In this document: positions 1 through 11,621 of the stretch, piece after piece
How the letters are laid out: the number at the start of each line of letters is the position of its first letter
Numbering within the stretch: position 1 is the first letter of the stretch
Source: Cycas panzhihuaensis
Taxonomy: Eukaryota; Cycadophyta
Length of the DNA: 64,000 nucleotides
Assembly: GCA_023213395.1 (NCBI GenBank)
Contig: CM041465.1
Span: forward strand, 236,723,741 to 236,787,740
Direction: 5' to 3'
Made by a program: the position numbers and the translations under genes
The notes under the pieces: generated by a model
Databases searched by the model: none
The model's input: only the letters and a program-made list of their open reading frames with translations
What the model was told of the DNA's origin: nothing

Positions 1-171
1 TAGTCCTCCCTTAAGCCTAGTAGCTTGCCTTTAGGGCTCTCTTATCCTCTTATAATCCATATTTATAGGTTTTTGAGCTATTATAGCCCTGTCACTACCC
101 CTTACTTTTACATTTTGGCTTTACTGTCACCATCCCTGCTGTCGCTCAACTTAAACTCTATTCCTTTTACC

Positions 172-594
172 ATGGTATTGCTCATCTTCACTAATGGAGG
201 AAGTCGTGGCAATCTTAAACCTTTTGTGGCTATGCAAATCCTCTATGATCCCTCCAGATATGACTATATGTATTTCAGAAACTTTCTACCTAAGGTTATG
301 AATAATGAAGCTAAATACATAGTTGTTATTGAAGCCCTTATCAATGCACTTTGCTTTCATCATAGCCCTGTCATCCTCTATTATGACTCTAAGATCATCA
401 TGGTGTAACTAACCCAGGTTTACCAAATATGTTTCTTACGATTGAGAGCCCTTGCCTCGACTGTCATGTCCCTTTTATCTTACTTCTCTTCCATGAATGT
501 TTAGCACATTCCCTAAGACCTAAACGTTGAGGCAGATGGCCTTGTTTGTCGTATCCTTAAACATTATCTTCTTCTCCTAGATGATCCTTCCTAG
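172..594 (+). pseudogene. Second RNase H (decayed), element D
   Basis: This is an RNase H1-fold domain that would cut RNA in RNA-DNA hybrids during reverse transcription. It starts at an ATG and shows in order FTNGGSRGN (family FTDGGSRGNPGPS, first catalytic Asp changed to Asn), NNEAKY (catalytic Glu), YYDSK (second Asp), LTQVYQ, and near the end NVEADGLV (the N-x-x-AD box with the last Asp). The reading frame stays open from 172 to 594 apart from three stops, which sit where relatives have Gln. There is no polymerase or integrase sequence attached. The ATG position matches the other copies at 31629, 35447 and 60965. It is inactive as read, because the first Asp is lost and stops are present. 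Confidence 0.8.
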
Positions 595-1079
595 GTAGCC
601 TAGCAGGTTGCCTAATCACCTAGGCTCTAGGATCATCCTTTCTTCTATTGTGATCCCTTCGCACCTCTGAAAGTAGTCCACTAATGAGGTTAAACTATGG
701 TGACTACCAAGTTTGTTTCTTCACTCTATCCTTCATACCATCTATGGCAAAAGGCCCTTATACTTTAATTCTCTACATGCATATATCTTTTTATCGCATT
801 CATTTATCGATTGTGCTCATCACCTTGCACATCACTTATTCTACATAGGTGCGATGAGGGAAACCCCCTTATCCCCTCATTCTTTCATAGTAGATTCTTA
901 GGCAATACATAAGTAGCTCCTATGTTATCCTTTCTCCTTCCTTGTCCATGCAATATTCCATGATATCTACCATCCACCTTGGATGATGACATCTTTTGCA
1001 TTAGTAAACGATATTAATCTTTTTGTGTTGATAACATTTGCCATTACCAGATGCTTCTGAGTGATAAGGTTCTGCTGCC
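595..1079 (+). other. 3' noncoding spacer of element D
   Basis: No coding region is recognised. The stretch corresponds to the part of E between its second RNase H and its 3' LTR (about 32049-32423), including the conserved end just before the purine tract (text around gataaggttctgctgcc). Confidence 0.6.
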
Positions 1080-1089
1080 AAGAGGGCAG
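1080..1089 (+). other. Polypurine tract, element D
   Basis: aagagggcag lies directly before the LTR terminus TGTTTC. It is the counterpart of aagggggcag before E's 3' LTR. A purine tract at this place primes plus-strand DNA synthesis in LTR retrotransposons. Confidence 0.75.
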
Positions 1090-4000
1090 TGTTTCTCAAA
1101 TACTAGGAATGAACATGGATGGTGCCTCTTAGGTATACGCATGTATATATCTCTATCCTTGCTCCTTGTTTACTTTAGGATGTAATGAGATGTTTAGTAG
1201 ATGCATTTTCTATAACATCGTTACATGCATGGTTGAGATGCTTCATTTACTTGCCCTTTCTTGTGCTTATGACTATGATCTAGCCTATGATGACTTAGGA
1301 CCAATGTCCTATGGCACTACATAGCCCCTCATAACACCTCCTCAGCACTCTTAGGTAATCATAGGCCCCCATAGCCTACTTTGTTCACTATTGGCACTAT
1401 ACATAATCCTTAACACCTCATTTTAGGCCTAATCATCCTTGCATATGACATTTATCCCTAATTGGGACCTTTATCACTATACTTTTCATATTTAGAGATG
1501 TCCCACTAATTCCTAAAGGTCTTCTAAATTCCTTACTAGTCCAGAACACTACTTTCTCATGCCTTAGGACCCTTCTTTTGAGGGTTCCCTAGGCCTCCCT
1601 TTTATTTCCCTATGTTTTATTTACACTGTGGTGATATTTGCAGGACCACAACAAACTTTGTAGTACTACAAAGTTTGCCACTCAGTGACTATCCATCAGC
1701 TTCTGTGGCCTAACAATATCTAGTTTCACATCAATTATGGAACTGACATGTGGTAGGACACAGTTTTCCACCCAGAGTGAACCCTAATCACTTGATAAAT
1801 CTAATTTGGGCATAAAAACCTAATTCTGAATGTATTCTACCTCTCTTAGCTTACTTATGAAAGGAAAAATACCTCCCACCTATATTTTCTAGTCTCTCCT
1901 TCTATCCTTCTCTTCTCTTAGGCTAAAACCCTAGAACACAGGTCTATACCAGCTCTTCTCTAGTAGGTCTTCCTTCCAAGGTGCTTACTCCAGTAACTGC
2001 AATAGGTTTTGCAAGGTTTTCACTCTCATTTTTACCTCCAAGAGCAACCCTTCTCTACCTAACAAGAGGGATCCTCATCCTTTTATTGATGCATGAGGTA
2101 AAATCCATCTCATTTTAGTTTTTAGTGTTTGTTTTAAGATTATTTCCTGTTATTCTTCCTTTTGGCAAATATATTTGGTGAATATTTCCATTTACCTGCA
2201 TGTTTTACATGCACCTCCATCTCGTTTGGCCATCTAAAGGAAGGAAAACCCTTCCTTTCTCCTTGTTTGCACCTCAATACCTCTTGGGTTCTTCTTGGGA
2301 CACAAGTAGGTGGATTGTGGGAACCCTTTAAGAGAGAGAAGAAGAGTCCATGGCCAGGGTTTTGACCCTCACATCCATATCCTCCAGGGTACCCCCTTAC
2401 CTCTCTTAGTTTTCCTATGCTATATCCGTCCTGCACATAAAGAAACTCCTTGGGTGAGGGCCTTTACTCGGCATAGCATTTGTAGCGCCTTGTAATGCCT
2501 ATAACTAGCTCTTATATACATCATTTGGCAATAAGTTTCCTTTTATATCCTACCATTTCATGAGATTTCCATTCCCCTTACACATCTTGTAAAAGTTGCA
2601 ACATTAGCACTTTTTACAGATTTTATATCTTTTTTTTATTCTTGTAAGTTACATCATTTTCCTCATTTACTTGGAGTTACAAACCCTCTTCTAACTGATT
2701 TCCTAGAGTATCTAAGCACATAGGAGGTGTCTTGTTTGGGGGAGCTAGCCATTGTGAGGCTCTTCTTTTTCTCACCTTCAAAACCCCCCTTTCTTCCCCT
2801 AAATATTACTTGGAAACACTTAAGCATATATATAGTAGGAAGGTTAAAGGTATATTTTTTATTTTCTTTGAAACATTAAGTAAGTCTAGATTTCTTTTGA
2901 TAAGCACACGTACACATACATACATCCATACGTATATGTACATGTATGCTACTACTTGTTAAAAGGGTTTATACACAATGCAATTCTGCTTACTTTGAGC
3001 AAGCAAGGATCATGTTAAAAGGTATGTGCATTTTGTTTATATTTACTTTACTTTGAAACTTTCCTTTGAAGTTCTTCATTCTTTTTGGTAATACATTCTG
3101 GGGAAGGTAAGGAAGCCCCATCTACACTTTTGTCCAAAATGCCAACCATGGCTTGGAGCGCAAGGTGATTGGTGAAAGGAAGACAATGAAGGGAAGAAGA
3201 TGCTCTCCACCAACTGACTTATTTCTAGGTGTACCTTCTCTAACCTTCTTCTCCTTCCTTGTCCTTTTCCTCCACCCTTTTCCAAAAAGAAAAATTGGTT
3301 GCAATCACTTGTTTTGCTTGCCTATATTTATTTCAAAAGGAAAGTCATTCATATTTTCTTTCTTGACCATTGTTTTGGTGTGCATTAACCTTGCTCTCCT
3401 TTTTCCTTTTACATGAGCATGAGAAAAGATAACCTAGACTAGTACATCTCTCACTTCTTTCCTAAAAGACAAGTGATAGAAAGGGTTTTCTTTCCTTTAC
3501 CACATCCTCTCCTTGCATCCACTTTACATACATAAGGGTAGGAACAAGAAAGGGAACTTGGGCTTTTGGTACTCATCTTCATTTCATGCATCATTAAGGA
3601 AAGTTGGATAAGCCATCCATATTCTTCTCCTTTTATCCTCTTTTCTTCTTTTATTTAATTCCTCTTATTTCATTGATAAAGATAAAAGAGAGAAAGAGTA
3701 AAGAGAGAGGAGAAGAGAATGTCTTTTATTTTTACATTTGCTTAGTATTGATATTTACATCTTTACACCACCTTTAAATAAGAACCAAGACACTATCCAA
3801 ACCCTTAATATACTTAGTCCACTTATTTTGTTTTATTTAAACCCTAGAGGCTTTCCTTTAGGTAATCCTTAGTGAGACGCTCTATTAGTCTTGTTCTTTT
3901 TCAGATTTGGTTCCTACACACCAAACCCCTCTCACATTCTTTAACCTACCATTTCTCTGTTATTCCATAGGCCCCTCTCCTACTAGGGCTTGCCTCCTCT

Positions 4001-4304
4001 TTGCCCCTTCTTCTGGGAAGAGAGTTTTTGTCCTCCCTCTCCTTCCTTCACCCATTGGAATAGGAGAGTCCTTCCTTAGTTTACTTGAAAAGCCAAGGAC
4101 ACCCTTGCCTAACTTGAATCTATGAAGGTACCTGCCGAAAGGGAGAGTCTTATGTGCTATTTGTGGGTCTCCAAACCTTCATTCTGACACACAAATGCCC
4201 TTTGTGGGTGACCTATCCCTTTTCCCTCAAGGATCTTTAAGCCCTTAGTATAGTAATAGTGTAGGCTTAATATCCTTGTGCATTAGTGACCCCCCAAAGG
4301 TTCA
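1090..4304 (+). repeat. 3' LTR, element D
   Basis: It begins TGTTTCTCAAATACTAGG, matching the start of E's LTR (TGTTTCCTAACTACTGGG), and ends near AAAGGTTCA by alignment with E's LTR end (about 115 bases after the shared tctgacgcac-like block near 4170). Internal landmarks shared with E's LTR include the palindrome at 1652 and the ggtaaggaagcccc block near 3107. Short open frames inside it are not genes. The 3' boundary is approximate to a few bases. Confidence 0.7.
1652..1677. repeat. 26-bp perfect palindrome in LTR D
   Basis: The left arm CAAACTTTGTAGT is the exact reverse complement of the right arm. Related palindromes with arms of the AAACTT type lie in the LTRs of C and E and in the internal divergent regions of C and E. 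Confidence 0.85.
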
Positions 4305-4565
4305 CTTCTAGCTTCTAAACTCAATACCTTTACATTACATCTAGCATAAGATAAACTAAATGTAGTATAATAAACTGCATTTGCTCTTAATATTTTAATG
4401 AGGATACTCATGTCTTTGTCTCTATAAATCTTGTTAAACATGTTGTTGTAATAGAAATAATAACTACAGTACTTCTAATACATACAAAAATTCAATCATC
4501 AATGTGATAAAGGCATATATGAAGGTTATCTTATTGGTTCTAAAGAGATATATGCAAAGATGATT
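4305..4565 (-). other. Flanking host-like sequence, unassigned
   Basis: Lies between LTR D and the recognisable STT3 block. On the minus strand a frame of roughly 46 codons is open from about 4440 to the LTR edge (contains MFNKIYRDKDMS and SYARCNVKVLSLEAR). I do not recognise it. It may be intron or another host fragment. Confidence 0.35.
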
Positions 4566-5003
4566 CATCCCATGGTAGCTATTTGATATCCATAATCAGA
4601 CCATGAAATCACCTTAGCATTAGGATGTGTATTTTGTCATAGCCAAAAGTATACCTCATGATAGTCATCAAAGATAACCCTATTACCATTGGTACCCCTC
4701 ATAACTAGAACAATGGAGGAGGACAAATATGTCTCTAATTTTACCCAAGTATAGTATATAACATAGCTCATTAGTAAGTAGAGTACACCTAAGAACGAAA
4801 CATCTAGACCCTTTCTTTAGAAGGGTAAAGGCTAATTTATTAACACCTGAGTAAATGTCTTGAGGTTATTATAACTATAGATGGAGATTTAAGCTTATTA
4901 CGAATCAATAATACCAAGTTTTTCACACTTACAGATATTGCTATGGCACTAATAAGATAAACTGCTAGAGTAGCCACAAAGATCAGACGAATCATAGCTC
5001 CTA
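4566..5003 (-). pseudogene. STT3: STT3-like oligosaccharyltransferase catalytic subunit, fragment
   Basis: STT3 is the ER-membrane subunit that transfers the N-glycan to Asn residues of nascent proteins. Reading leftward from 5001, the first block (GAMIRLIFVATLAVYLISAIAIS) matches the last transmembrane part of plant STT3 (family pattern SGVMVRLMLVLAPA..SGIALS). After a frame change, a second block from about 4786 reads LMSYVIYYTWV, then TWVKLETYLSSSIV, RVIFDDYHEVYFWL, a stop, and AKVISWSDYGYQ. The conserved family motif SWWDYGYQ near the lumenal active site is plainly recognisable, with one Trp changed to Ser. The expected NRT..VDNNTWNN segment does not follow. A GTAAGT donor-like site lies at 4932-4927, but read-through also looks coding, so whether an intron is present is open. 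The gene is cut at 5003/5004 by LTR A. It is a dead fragment. Confidence 0.75.
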
Positions 5004-7260
5004 TGTTTCACCAAAACTTGGACCTTAATCAATCCTTATATATTTCATTAATAAGTATCTTGTTTAATCTACATTTAATCAATTGATTTAAAAGTCATTT
5101 TATGTTATGTTGGACCACATTTAGTTTTGGTGAAATATGGTACTCTTGTGAATGATTTATGTTGGATGATGTTGATTGTACTATTATGTTGTTACTTGCT
5201 GATGAATAAAACTATAACGACATAATCCCACCTTTAAGACTATTTTGAATTACTTTTTCTTCTTGTAATGTTTCCTTGTTTTAGTCTTTTTCTCTTGATT
5301 TTATATTCAATATTGTCATATTTTTATGATTATTGAGCTTTTACTTAAGTTTTCACCCCATCTGGGCTGCTCTTTTTCATTAATAAGGTCATTTTGATTT
5401 AAATTTTCTTAATAAAATTTGACTTTGGCTATTGAATGTTAAAATTATCACTTTATATTTTATCACAATTTTTGTTATACTAAAAACATAATTGATCACA
5501 TGTTATTAAGGAAATAACAATTTTAGTTGGTGATAAAATGCAACCAGTCACATTTTTTATTGCCATATATGTAAACATTTTTTAAATGCTTTAATTTTGC
5601 ATGCTACTACCCAAATTTAGTACAAACCTACCCCATCTATACCCACAACCCCCTGAAACCCTTTAAGGGACTGAGAAGTGATGATTTGATTTAGGGATTT
5701 TCATGGTATGACTAAAATTTTAAGAGATTTGGGCTTTGAATATTTAGAGGAAAGAAAAGAGTCAAGATAAACAGATTTAGAGCTCTGAATGTTACTTTCA
5801 TACTCTTCAAATTCAACTTGTTACTACTTTTTTAAGGTATTTTATTTGTTGCTACTATTTATCTTAGGCTTCATCTTTTTGGTAAGATCTTTTCCATCAA
5901 ATTTTCTCTGGTTTTTGTGCTTTCTTGACAGTTTTTTATGACTAGTTATTGCTCTCTCTCTCTTAACTAAGTTGTAAAACTTTTCCACCTACATTTTTCT
6001 TTGGAAAACCTTAGCTAAAAAGTTAGCCCTTTGTGGGAATCTATAGAAGTAGATTATTGTTAAGAGAGATCTTCTTATTCACCTTGAAACATAGCTACTT
6101 CTTCCCATTCTTCTTAGCTATGTAAGCTTCCTAAGAGATTTTAATGCTACCTTCTCTATATTTTGCTACTATTGTGCTTCTTCTTCCCAATTTCTTCCTC
6201 TCTTGTGCTGGTTCAAAAGGGAAATTTAGGAAAAGATTAGTCTTAATAAAGGGGGATTACTATTCTGAGGCATAAAGTACATCATTTAAGTGGAGTATTT
6301 CTAAAATTGCTTGTTCTGCATTCCTTCACTCTTTAATTTTCTCTTCCTCTTATCTAAAAGAAGAGATTTATACATGCATATTCATAAATAGAAAACTTAT
6401 GAGTTAGAACATAGTTTATATAAGGTTTAGGGATCCCATGATGCCTTTAAGCTCCATGAGTGATATACTCTCTTTATGTCTTTTGATCTAATATTAGTCT
6501 AATCAATGAAATGAATATCTCATTAGTGCCATATTAATTTTATGGACTGCATGTCATCTCTTAGTGGCTTAAATCATATTTGAAATCTATTACTATTATT
6601 AAAATCACCATCAAAATTAAAAAATAGCATGCACATGATTTGAAAGACATACCATAGTTTTTTCATATTATTTCCACTTCTATTAAGTTCTATACATGAT
6701 TTGCATGTCATTTTTTTATGTTTAAAAGAAAGTATGTCTTGGATGCTTAGAAGATATTTGTTCTCTTGTTTTATGTAAGTTTTATTCCTTAAAAAAAATT
6801 GTGTAAATAGTTTTTTTTTTTCTTTCTTTAGGTTGAAAATATAGTTGATTCCTTTGTTTTTATTAGTGGCTTTTCCTACACTTTTTGAGAATTTTATAAA
6901 TTTTCCATTGTTTTACCCTTTCTTTTATTAGAATAGACCTAAAAAGTTGAAATAATTCAAGGAAAGGAACCCTAAGAAGGAAACAAAAACATTATCAGTG
7001 TAATTCTAAGCTCAAAACTTCTCTATTTACTTGTGTAGGCTAGTGGATTCTTATACCTCCTTTTCACATCCTAGCCTTCCATTACTACAATTACATTTAA
7101 AATAAATGACATGATCAAGGAGAGACTCCTTAGAAGTTAGAAAAGGTGGTCCTTAGTTTCCAAAAGGTTCTTATTTCTCTCAATCTTGACCAAAAGGTAA
7201 CAAAACACAATGTCATTAGGAGATATCTAACCTTGGCCCAACTGAAACATGCCATCCTTC
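5004..7260 (+). repeat. 5' LTR, element A
   Basis: It begins TGTTTCACCAAAACTTGG and ends immediately before a PBS-like sequence. It aligns along its length with the split LTR of element B (7857-8706 plus 45671-47094); the lengths are 2257 and about 2274 bases. Shared blocks include the tttcacc start and the block near 5590 that reads gcatgctactacccaaattta. It is highly diverged, so this is an old insertion. It contains no gene. Confidence 0.75.
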
Positions 7261-7279
7261 TAGCAACCATGTTGGGGAA
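7261..7279 (+). other. Primer binding site-like sequence, element A
   Basis: tagcaaccatgttggggaa follows the LTR end. It parallels tggcgaccatactaggg after E's 5' LTR and tagctgaccatactgggga after B's LTR. Confidence 0.6.
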
Positions 7280-7299
7280 ATACTATTTATTCTTTATTT

Positions 7300-7856
7300 T
7301 AATATAAACTACACCTTCTTATCAAAGATGATCATTGAGACTTCAAAGTCTCCTACTTTATTTTCAACTTCTACCCTCATAATCCACTAATGAAGTTTCA
7401 TCTTCTAATGTTGATCCTTTAGAGCATCAGATATATGACACTTACATTTATCCTTCTGAAGATTCAACTCAATTGTATGAGATATTTCTAGAGTAGAGAT
7501 ACCTTAAACTTTCTTAATTTCTTGGTGGTGCTCCTATTATATCTTCCTCCTTTGTATAAGAGTAAATCCTTTTTACTCAATCATCCACATATTATTTTGA
7601 GTTGGTTCTTACTAGGGCCCCTACTCCCCTTCACATCCATGAACATCAAGATCCTTTCTACTTGAAAAACCATACCATGACATCTTCTCCTTAACACCAT
7701 CAATTTGATGTATTACATGAGGAATATGAGTCTATATAGGTTGATCCCTCTATTTTTCCTCATAGTAACCAATCCCCTTTATCTTATAATCCTCCTTTAC
7801 TTAGGCCACTCTTCCCTCCTTTGGGAGAGACTGAACATCATAAATTACTTCATTCC
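7300..7856 (+). pseudogene. gag 5' region, element A (truncated)
   Basis: This stretch aligns with the start of B's gag region at about 47180-47680. Shared blocks include gaagtttcatcttc, the segment encoding an STQLYE-like stretch, and the catcataa(a/g)tta(c/a)ttcatt block near the end. Frames are broken by stops. The segment ends where LTR B begins at 7857, so B inserted into A's gag with a predicted target duplication ATTCC (7852-7856). It would encode the N-terminal part of the capsid precursor. No zinc-binding motif or enzyme domain is reached. Confidence 0.6.
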
Positions 7857-8706
7857 TATTTCACCAAAGCCTGGCCCTCTCACTAATCTTTATTACTTTT
7901 AATTAGTTTCTTGTATTCCTTCATATGAAAATGATTGAGTTGAGGTTTATTTCATTTTTATTAGGCTATTTTTAATGAAATGTTATATTAATTTAATTAA
8001 TGATGTATATTGAATAATGATTGTTATATGATTATGCCATTACTTACCGATGACTAATAATTATGGCACTAAATTATTTTCTTTCATGATATTTTTAATT
8101 CATTTCTTTATTTACAATATTTTACCTCATGTTTTATCTTGGTTTCACCCTTACTTTATCTTTTTGATTAATTTTTAGCCATGCACTTATTATTTTCGTT
8201 ATTTTTGGATATTTTTTCTCATTAATTGAGTCATTTGTGCCTAAGTTTATCAATAAAAATTAATTTTTGACCTTATTAATAAGTCATTTTGACTTCTTAC
8301 TTTATTGCATTCTTGGTCCTATCAAAAATGTGATTGATCATATTTTTAGTATAAAGTCATATTTTTCATAGCTCTAAAAACATGACTAGTCATATTTTTT
8401 ACTATCATGCATGCAAAATGCATCTACTGCATTAGAATTCTACATGCTACCACTTAGATTTAATGCAAACTTATCTCTTTTGAGTCCAAAATAAACCCTG
8501 AGCCTACTCTTATCTATCATTTATAATTTGAGACCTAAGAGATCAAGTTTTTAAGAGCTTGCTTAAGATTTTTGGAGATCCTTTTAGGTTTTTCTATTGT
8601 TATGGATTGAAAGACTGCTTTTGAGAAAACGAAGGGTGAAATCAAGAAGAGACTTTGATTCTTTGGTTACTACTTCAATTATGTTTGAATTTCAATGGTT
8701 GGTTTT
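7857..8706 (+). repeat. 5' LTR of element B, left part
   Basis: It starts TATTTCACCAAAGCC, aligned with TGTTTCACCAAAACT of LTR A, so the usual TG terminus appears mutated to TA. It breaks at 8706 with GTTTT, and the same five bases resume at 45666 after element C. The 186-base open frame at 8597-8782 crosses this junction and is not a gene. Confidence 0.75.
8702..8706. repeat. Target site duplication GTTTT (element C), left copy
   Basis: GTTTT directly precedes the C LTR end at 8707 and is repeated exactly at 45666-45670 after the other C LTR. This fixes both ends of element C. Confidence 0.9.
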
Positions 8707-11299
8707 TGGAATCACATCTACGGGATGGTCTTCTATGCTTAGAAGGGTGCAACAAACTAAGGTGTGGTTGGGCTATAAATAGGACCTTAACAGCAAGAAG
8801 GAACATCACGTAGGGCATCTGTGCACCAGAGCATAAATTCGAGACCCACGGATGGTGCCCAATTGCCTTAGGGCAATCTCTGGAAAAGGACGCAAGGCGA
8901 GGCCTTAGGTCATCTTAAAAGAAGAGGCCCACCTACCCCTCGGATGGCCAAGAAGAGGAAGAGGGACTCTAGGAAGTTGCATCTTCTCATGGGAGGGAGA
9001 AGGCAATATGCGAGCAAATGTGTGTGAGATACGATGTCCTACGTATGGACTAGATGGGGTGTAAGGAATGGGTGGCTTACACCTAAGTCCTATCTAGACA
9101 TGATATAAACAACTATAAAAAGAATTCATAAATGCAAGAATGAGTTCTTTTCCTTTTTGTTTCCTATGTGTTTTTAGCATGCGATGTGTGCATAAAAGAA
9201 ACACGGTGGAAAAGGACAAAAAGGGGACAAGGAATACCTAGAAAAGAAGCGTGGTTAGGATATTGCGACCTTCCACTGTTTACACACTCATCCACTCAAA
9301 CTTACCACGTGGGTGAGGGGCTAGCCGATGATGGTTGCCATGAACAGAAGAGGGGCTACCTTACCTTCCCCAATCATGTGAAAGCAAAGCAACAAAAAGA
9401 GCAATGAAGGAAAAACGAAAGCACTACTAGTTAGAAACTAACTTGTCAAGAAGTTCACCTCCTTCATACTTCCATTGCCGCAAACCTATTAAGAACAAAA
9501 CAAAAGTTTCTCCCTCCTGGAAGAGGGGGCTACCAAATATGCCTAATATATATATGAATACAAGAAGTAGATAATAAATCAAGTTAAAGAAATATTATAC
9601 TCTACTCCAAAATGTCCAAGCAAGACTCAAACCAATGCAACACCAAACAGTGACCAAGATGAAGAAGTTAGCCTTAGAATGGCTAACTTACCCACAAGTA
9701 CCTCCACATAGCCTCAATGGGGGGGAAACTAGGATGTAATGGCTATGTAGGATAGAAAACAAAGGAGGTCATAAACCAACAAAATGGTACATGGACAAAC
9801 CCAAGAGATGAAGTGTTATGGGCAACAAATTGTCAGGTTAGGGCAAGCCAAGGATCACAAACTGACTAGGATAGGTTTGGGGGATTATGTGATGCCCAAA
9901 ACTTAAGAGTACAGGTCTGAAACCAGCATGGCAAGGGCTGCCAATGCTATTTTAGAACTGGAAATAAGCTCTCAATATCCCTGGCCTAGCTCTAGAGAGA
10001 GGCATGAAGTGAAAAAGGAAGGAAGGGAAGGGTAAAACCCTTAGGGAGAAGGGTAACAAGGGGATTGATCCCTCCTTTCTCCCTTCACCCATCCTTATGC
10101 AGCCCTCTTGCACAGCCACCCTAGAGTGAGCTTGCGGGAAAGGAGAGGAGAAGTACTATAAAATGAGGAGCAACAAACAAACTCCTATGAAATGCAAAGA
10201 TAGGAGCAAGGAATGATTCAACACTGCTCATAAAAGAAAGGAAAAAAGCCAAGAAACTTAAAGGACCATTGAAGGGGTACCTTGCAGTAGAAGGAAGGAG
10301 CTTGATTCTGCTAGAAATTAGGAGGAAAAGCCTGTGCCAAAAGGGATTTTTAGATCTAGGCTGAAGGGGAAGCAAACATAGATGCAACTATGAGATCTTG
10401 GAGCTTGCTTGTTGAGATGCTATGAGTATTCTTCCTCCATGATATAGACCTGCAAAAAGGGAGCTTGAAGCTACTGGAGCAAGGCCTGAGACGCAGTAGG
10501 TGTCTTGTGGAAGAGGAGCCAGAGTAGAGGAGCAAATCCTATGAAAGTTGTGGAGTGAGAGCTGGAGTAGAGAGCAAAAAATAAACTAAGAAGAAGAACA
10601 AATGGCTTAGTTTTGGAGTTTTATACTTACCCCAACCCTAAACGTACGTTTAAGGTTACGGTGGGGGTGACTACCTGAGGGTGCCACATGGCGATTCTAC
10701 AGAAAATGCAGGAATCACCGAGGCATTTTTAAAAAATGAGTTTAAGCAGTCGCACCATGACAAACTTCGTGGTACCACTAAGTTTGCAGTGGTGTAGGAC
10801 CAAAAATTAAAATTAAGGCAGAACTAAATCCTAGAGCCAAACTAAGGGGTGTGCATTGGCTGGTCAGGCTGGGAGCTCATGCCCAGGTGGCTGACAAGTG
10901 GCCAATAGAGAGAGACAAGTCTCAAGGGAGGTGGGGGGGGGGGTCCTATCATACCAAGAAGGAGACTCAAGTGATGACAAGAGTGTTGACGTGAGTGGGT
11001 TATGACCAACTACAATGTTTGAGGAGCTGTGGAGGCATTGTGGGCAGTTCAGTGCCATATGTGGTGCATGACTCACTGAGGAGTGTCCCATAATGGGTTG
11101 TCATAGGCTGAATAATATGTGGCAGGCACAAGCAATGTGATCAAACAAGAAAGCAATGCGATCACACAGGCGGTAAGCAAGTATGCATCAAATAACACTC
11201 TAAACAACTCTTACAAAGTGATAGCTGAAGGTGAGAAGTATATACCTGTGCTTACCTGAGTCGACCCATCTCAAGTCCATTCTCAGTAGCTAGGAAACA
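8707..11299 (-). repeat. 3' LTR, element C
   Basis: It aligns with 43091-45665. Shared landmarks are gctataaatagg at the left end, the gtgtgagatacgatgtcc block, and a palindrome near 10761. On the minus strand it begins TGTTTCCTAGCTACTG, very like the E LTR start. Open frames inside it, such as 10121-10387, have counterparts in the other LTR but no recognisable product. Confidence 0.9.
10761..10786. repeat. 26-bp palindrome in LTR C (3' copy)
   Basis: The arms CAAACTTCGTGGT and ACCACTAAGTTTG pair with one mismatch around the core GGTACC. The 5' LTR copy is at 45131-45156. Confidence 0.8.
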
Positions 11300-11309
11300 C
11301 TGCCCCCTT
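11300..11309 (-). other. Polypurine tract, element C
   Basis: On the minus strand this reads AAGGGGGCAG directly before the LTR start, identical to the tract before E's 3' LTR. Confidence 0.85.
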
Positions 11310-11616
11310 GGTAGCAGAGCCTCATCGCTTGGAAGCATGGCATGATGGAAAATACTGGCAACCAAAAACTGTTAATAGCACATGCGTATATATATAAATC
11401 ATGAACATAATATGGACCAAGGGTGTCAGCATGTGTCGTGGCAGAACATGTGGACAAGGGAGACAGAGATGAGGACAACATAGGGGCTGCCTATGTGTCA
11501 CCTGGAAGTCAACCTGGAGATGAAATGAATGAAAAAAAAGGGGATGCCCCTATCGCTAGAATATATTAGATAACGTAAGGGCAACCAAAGGGCTAGATAA
11601 ACAGGCTAGGAGAAAG
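11310..11616 (-). other. 3' noncoding spacer of element C, outer part
   Basis: It matches the reverse complement of E's pre-LTR region (about 32150-32423), including the gcatcgctt and tgtcgtggcagaac blocks. No coding is seen. It is interrupted by element E and continues at 34989. Confidence 0.8.
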
Positions 11617-11621
11617 GCAGC
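11617..11621. repeat. Target site duplication GCAGC (element E), left copy
   Basis: GCAGC directly precedes E's 5' LTR and recurs at 34984-34988 directly after E's 3' LTR. Confidence 0.92.

Larger units (their letters stand above)
1..4304 (+). mobile_element. Element D: 3' end of a Tat-like Ty3/gypsy retrotransposon
   Basis: Only the 3' part is in the window. The order is second RNase H remnant, about 480 bases of 3' untranslated spacer, purine tract, and a long 3' LTR. The same order precedes the 3' LTRs of elements C, E and H, which is why it is placed in the same family. The LTR (about 3.2 kb) is longer than the roughly 2.55 kb of E and strongly diverged, so D is an older or different subfamily. 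Its 5' part lies beyond the left edge, so its target duplication cannot be checked. Confidence 0.8.

Noticed and set aside
4927-4932. GTAAGT on the minus strand as a definite splice donor in STT3
   Set aside because: Reading through it also gives STT3-like coding, and the phase with the next block does not fit simple splicing, so it was left open.
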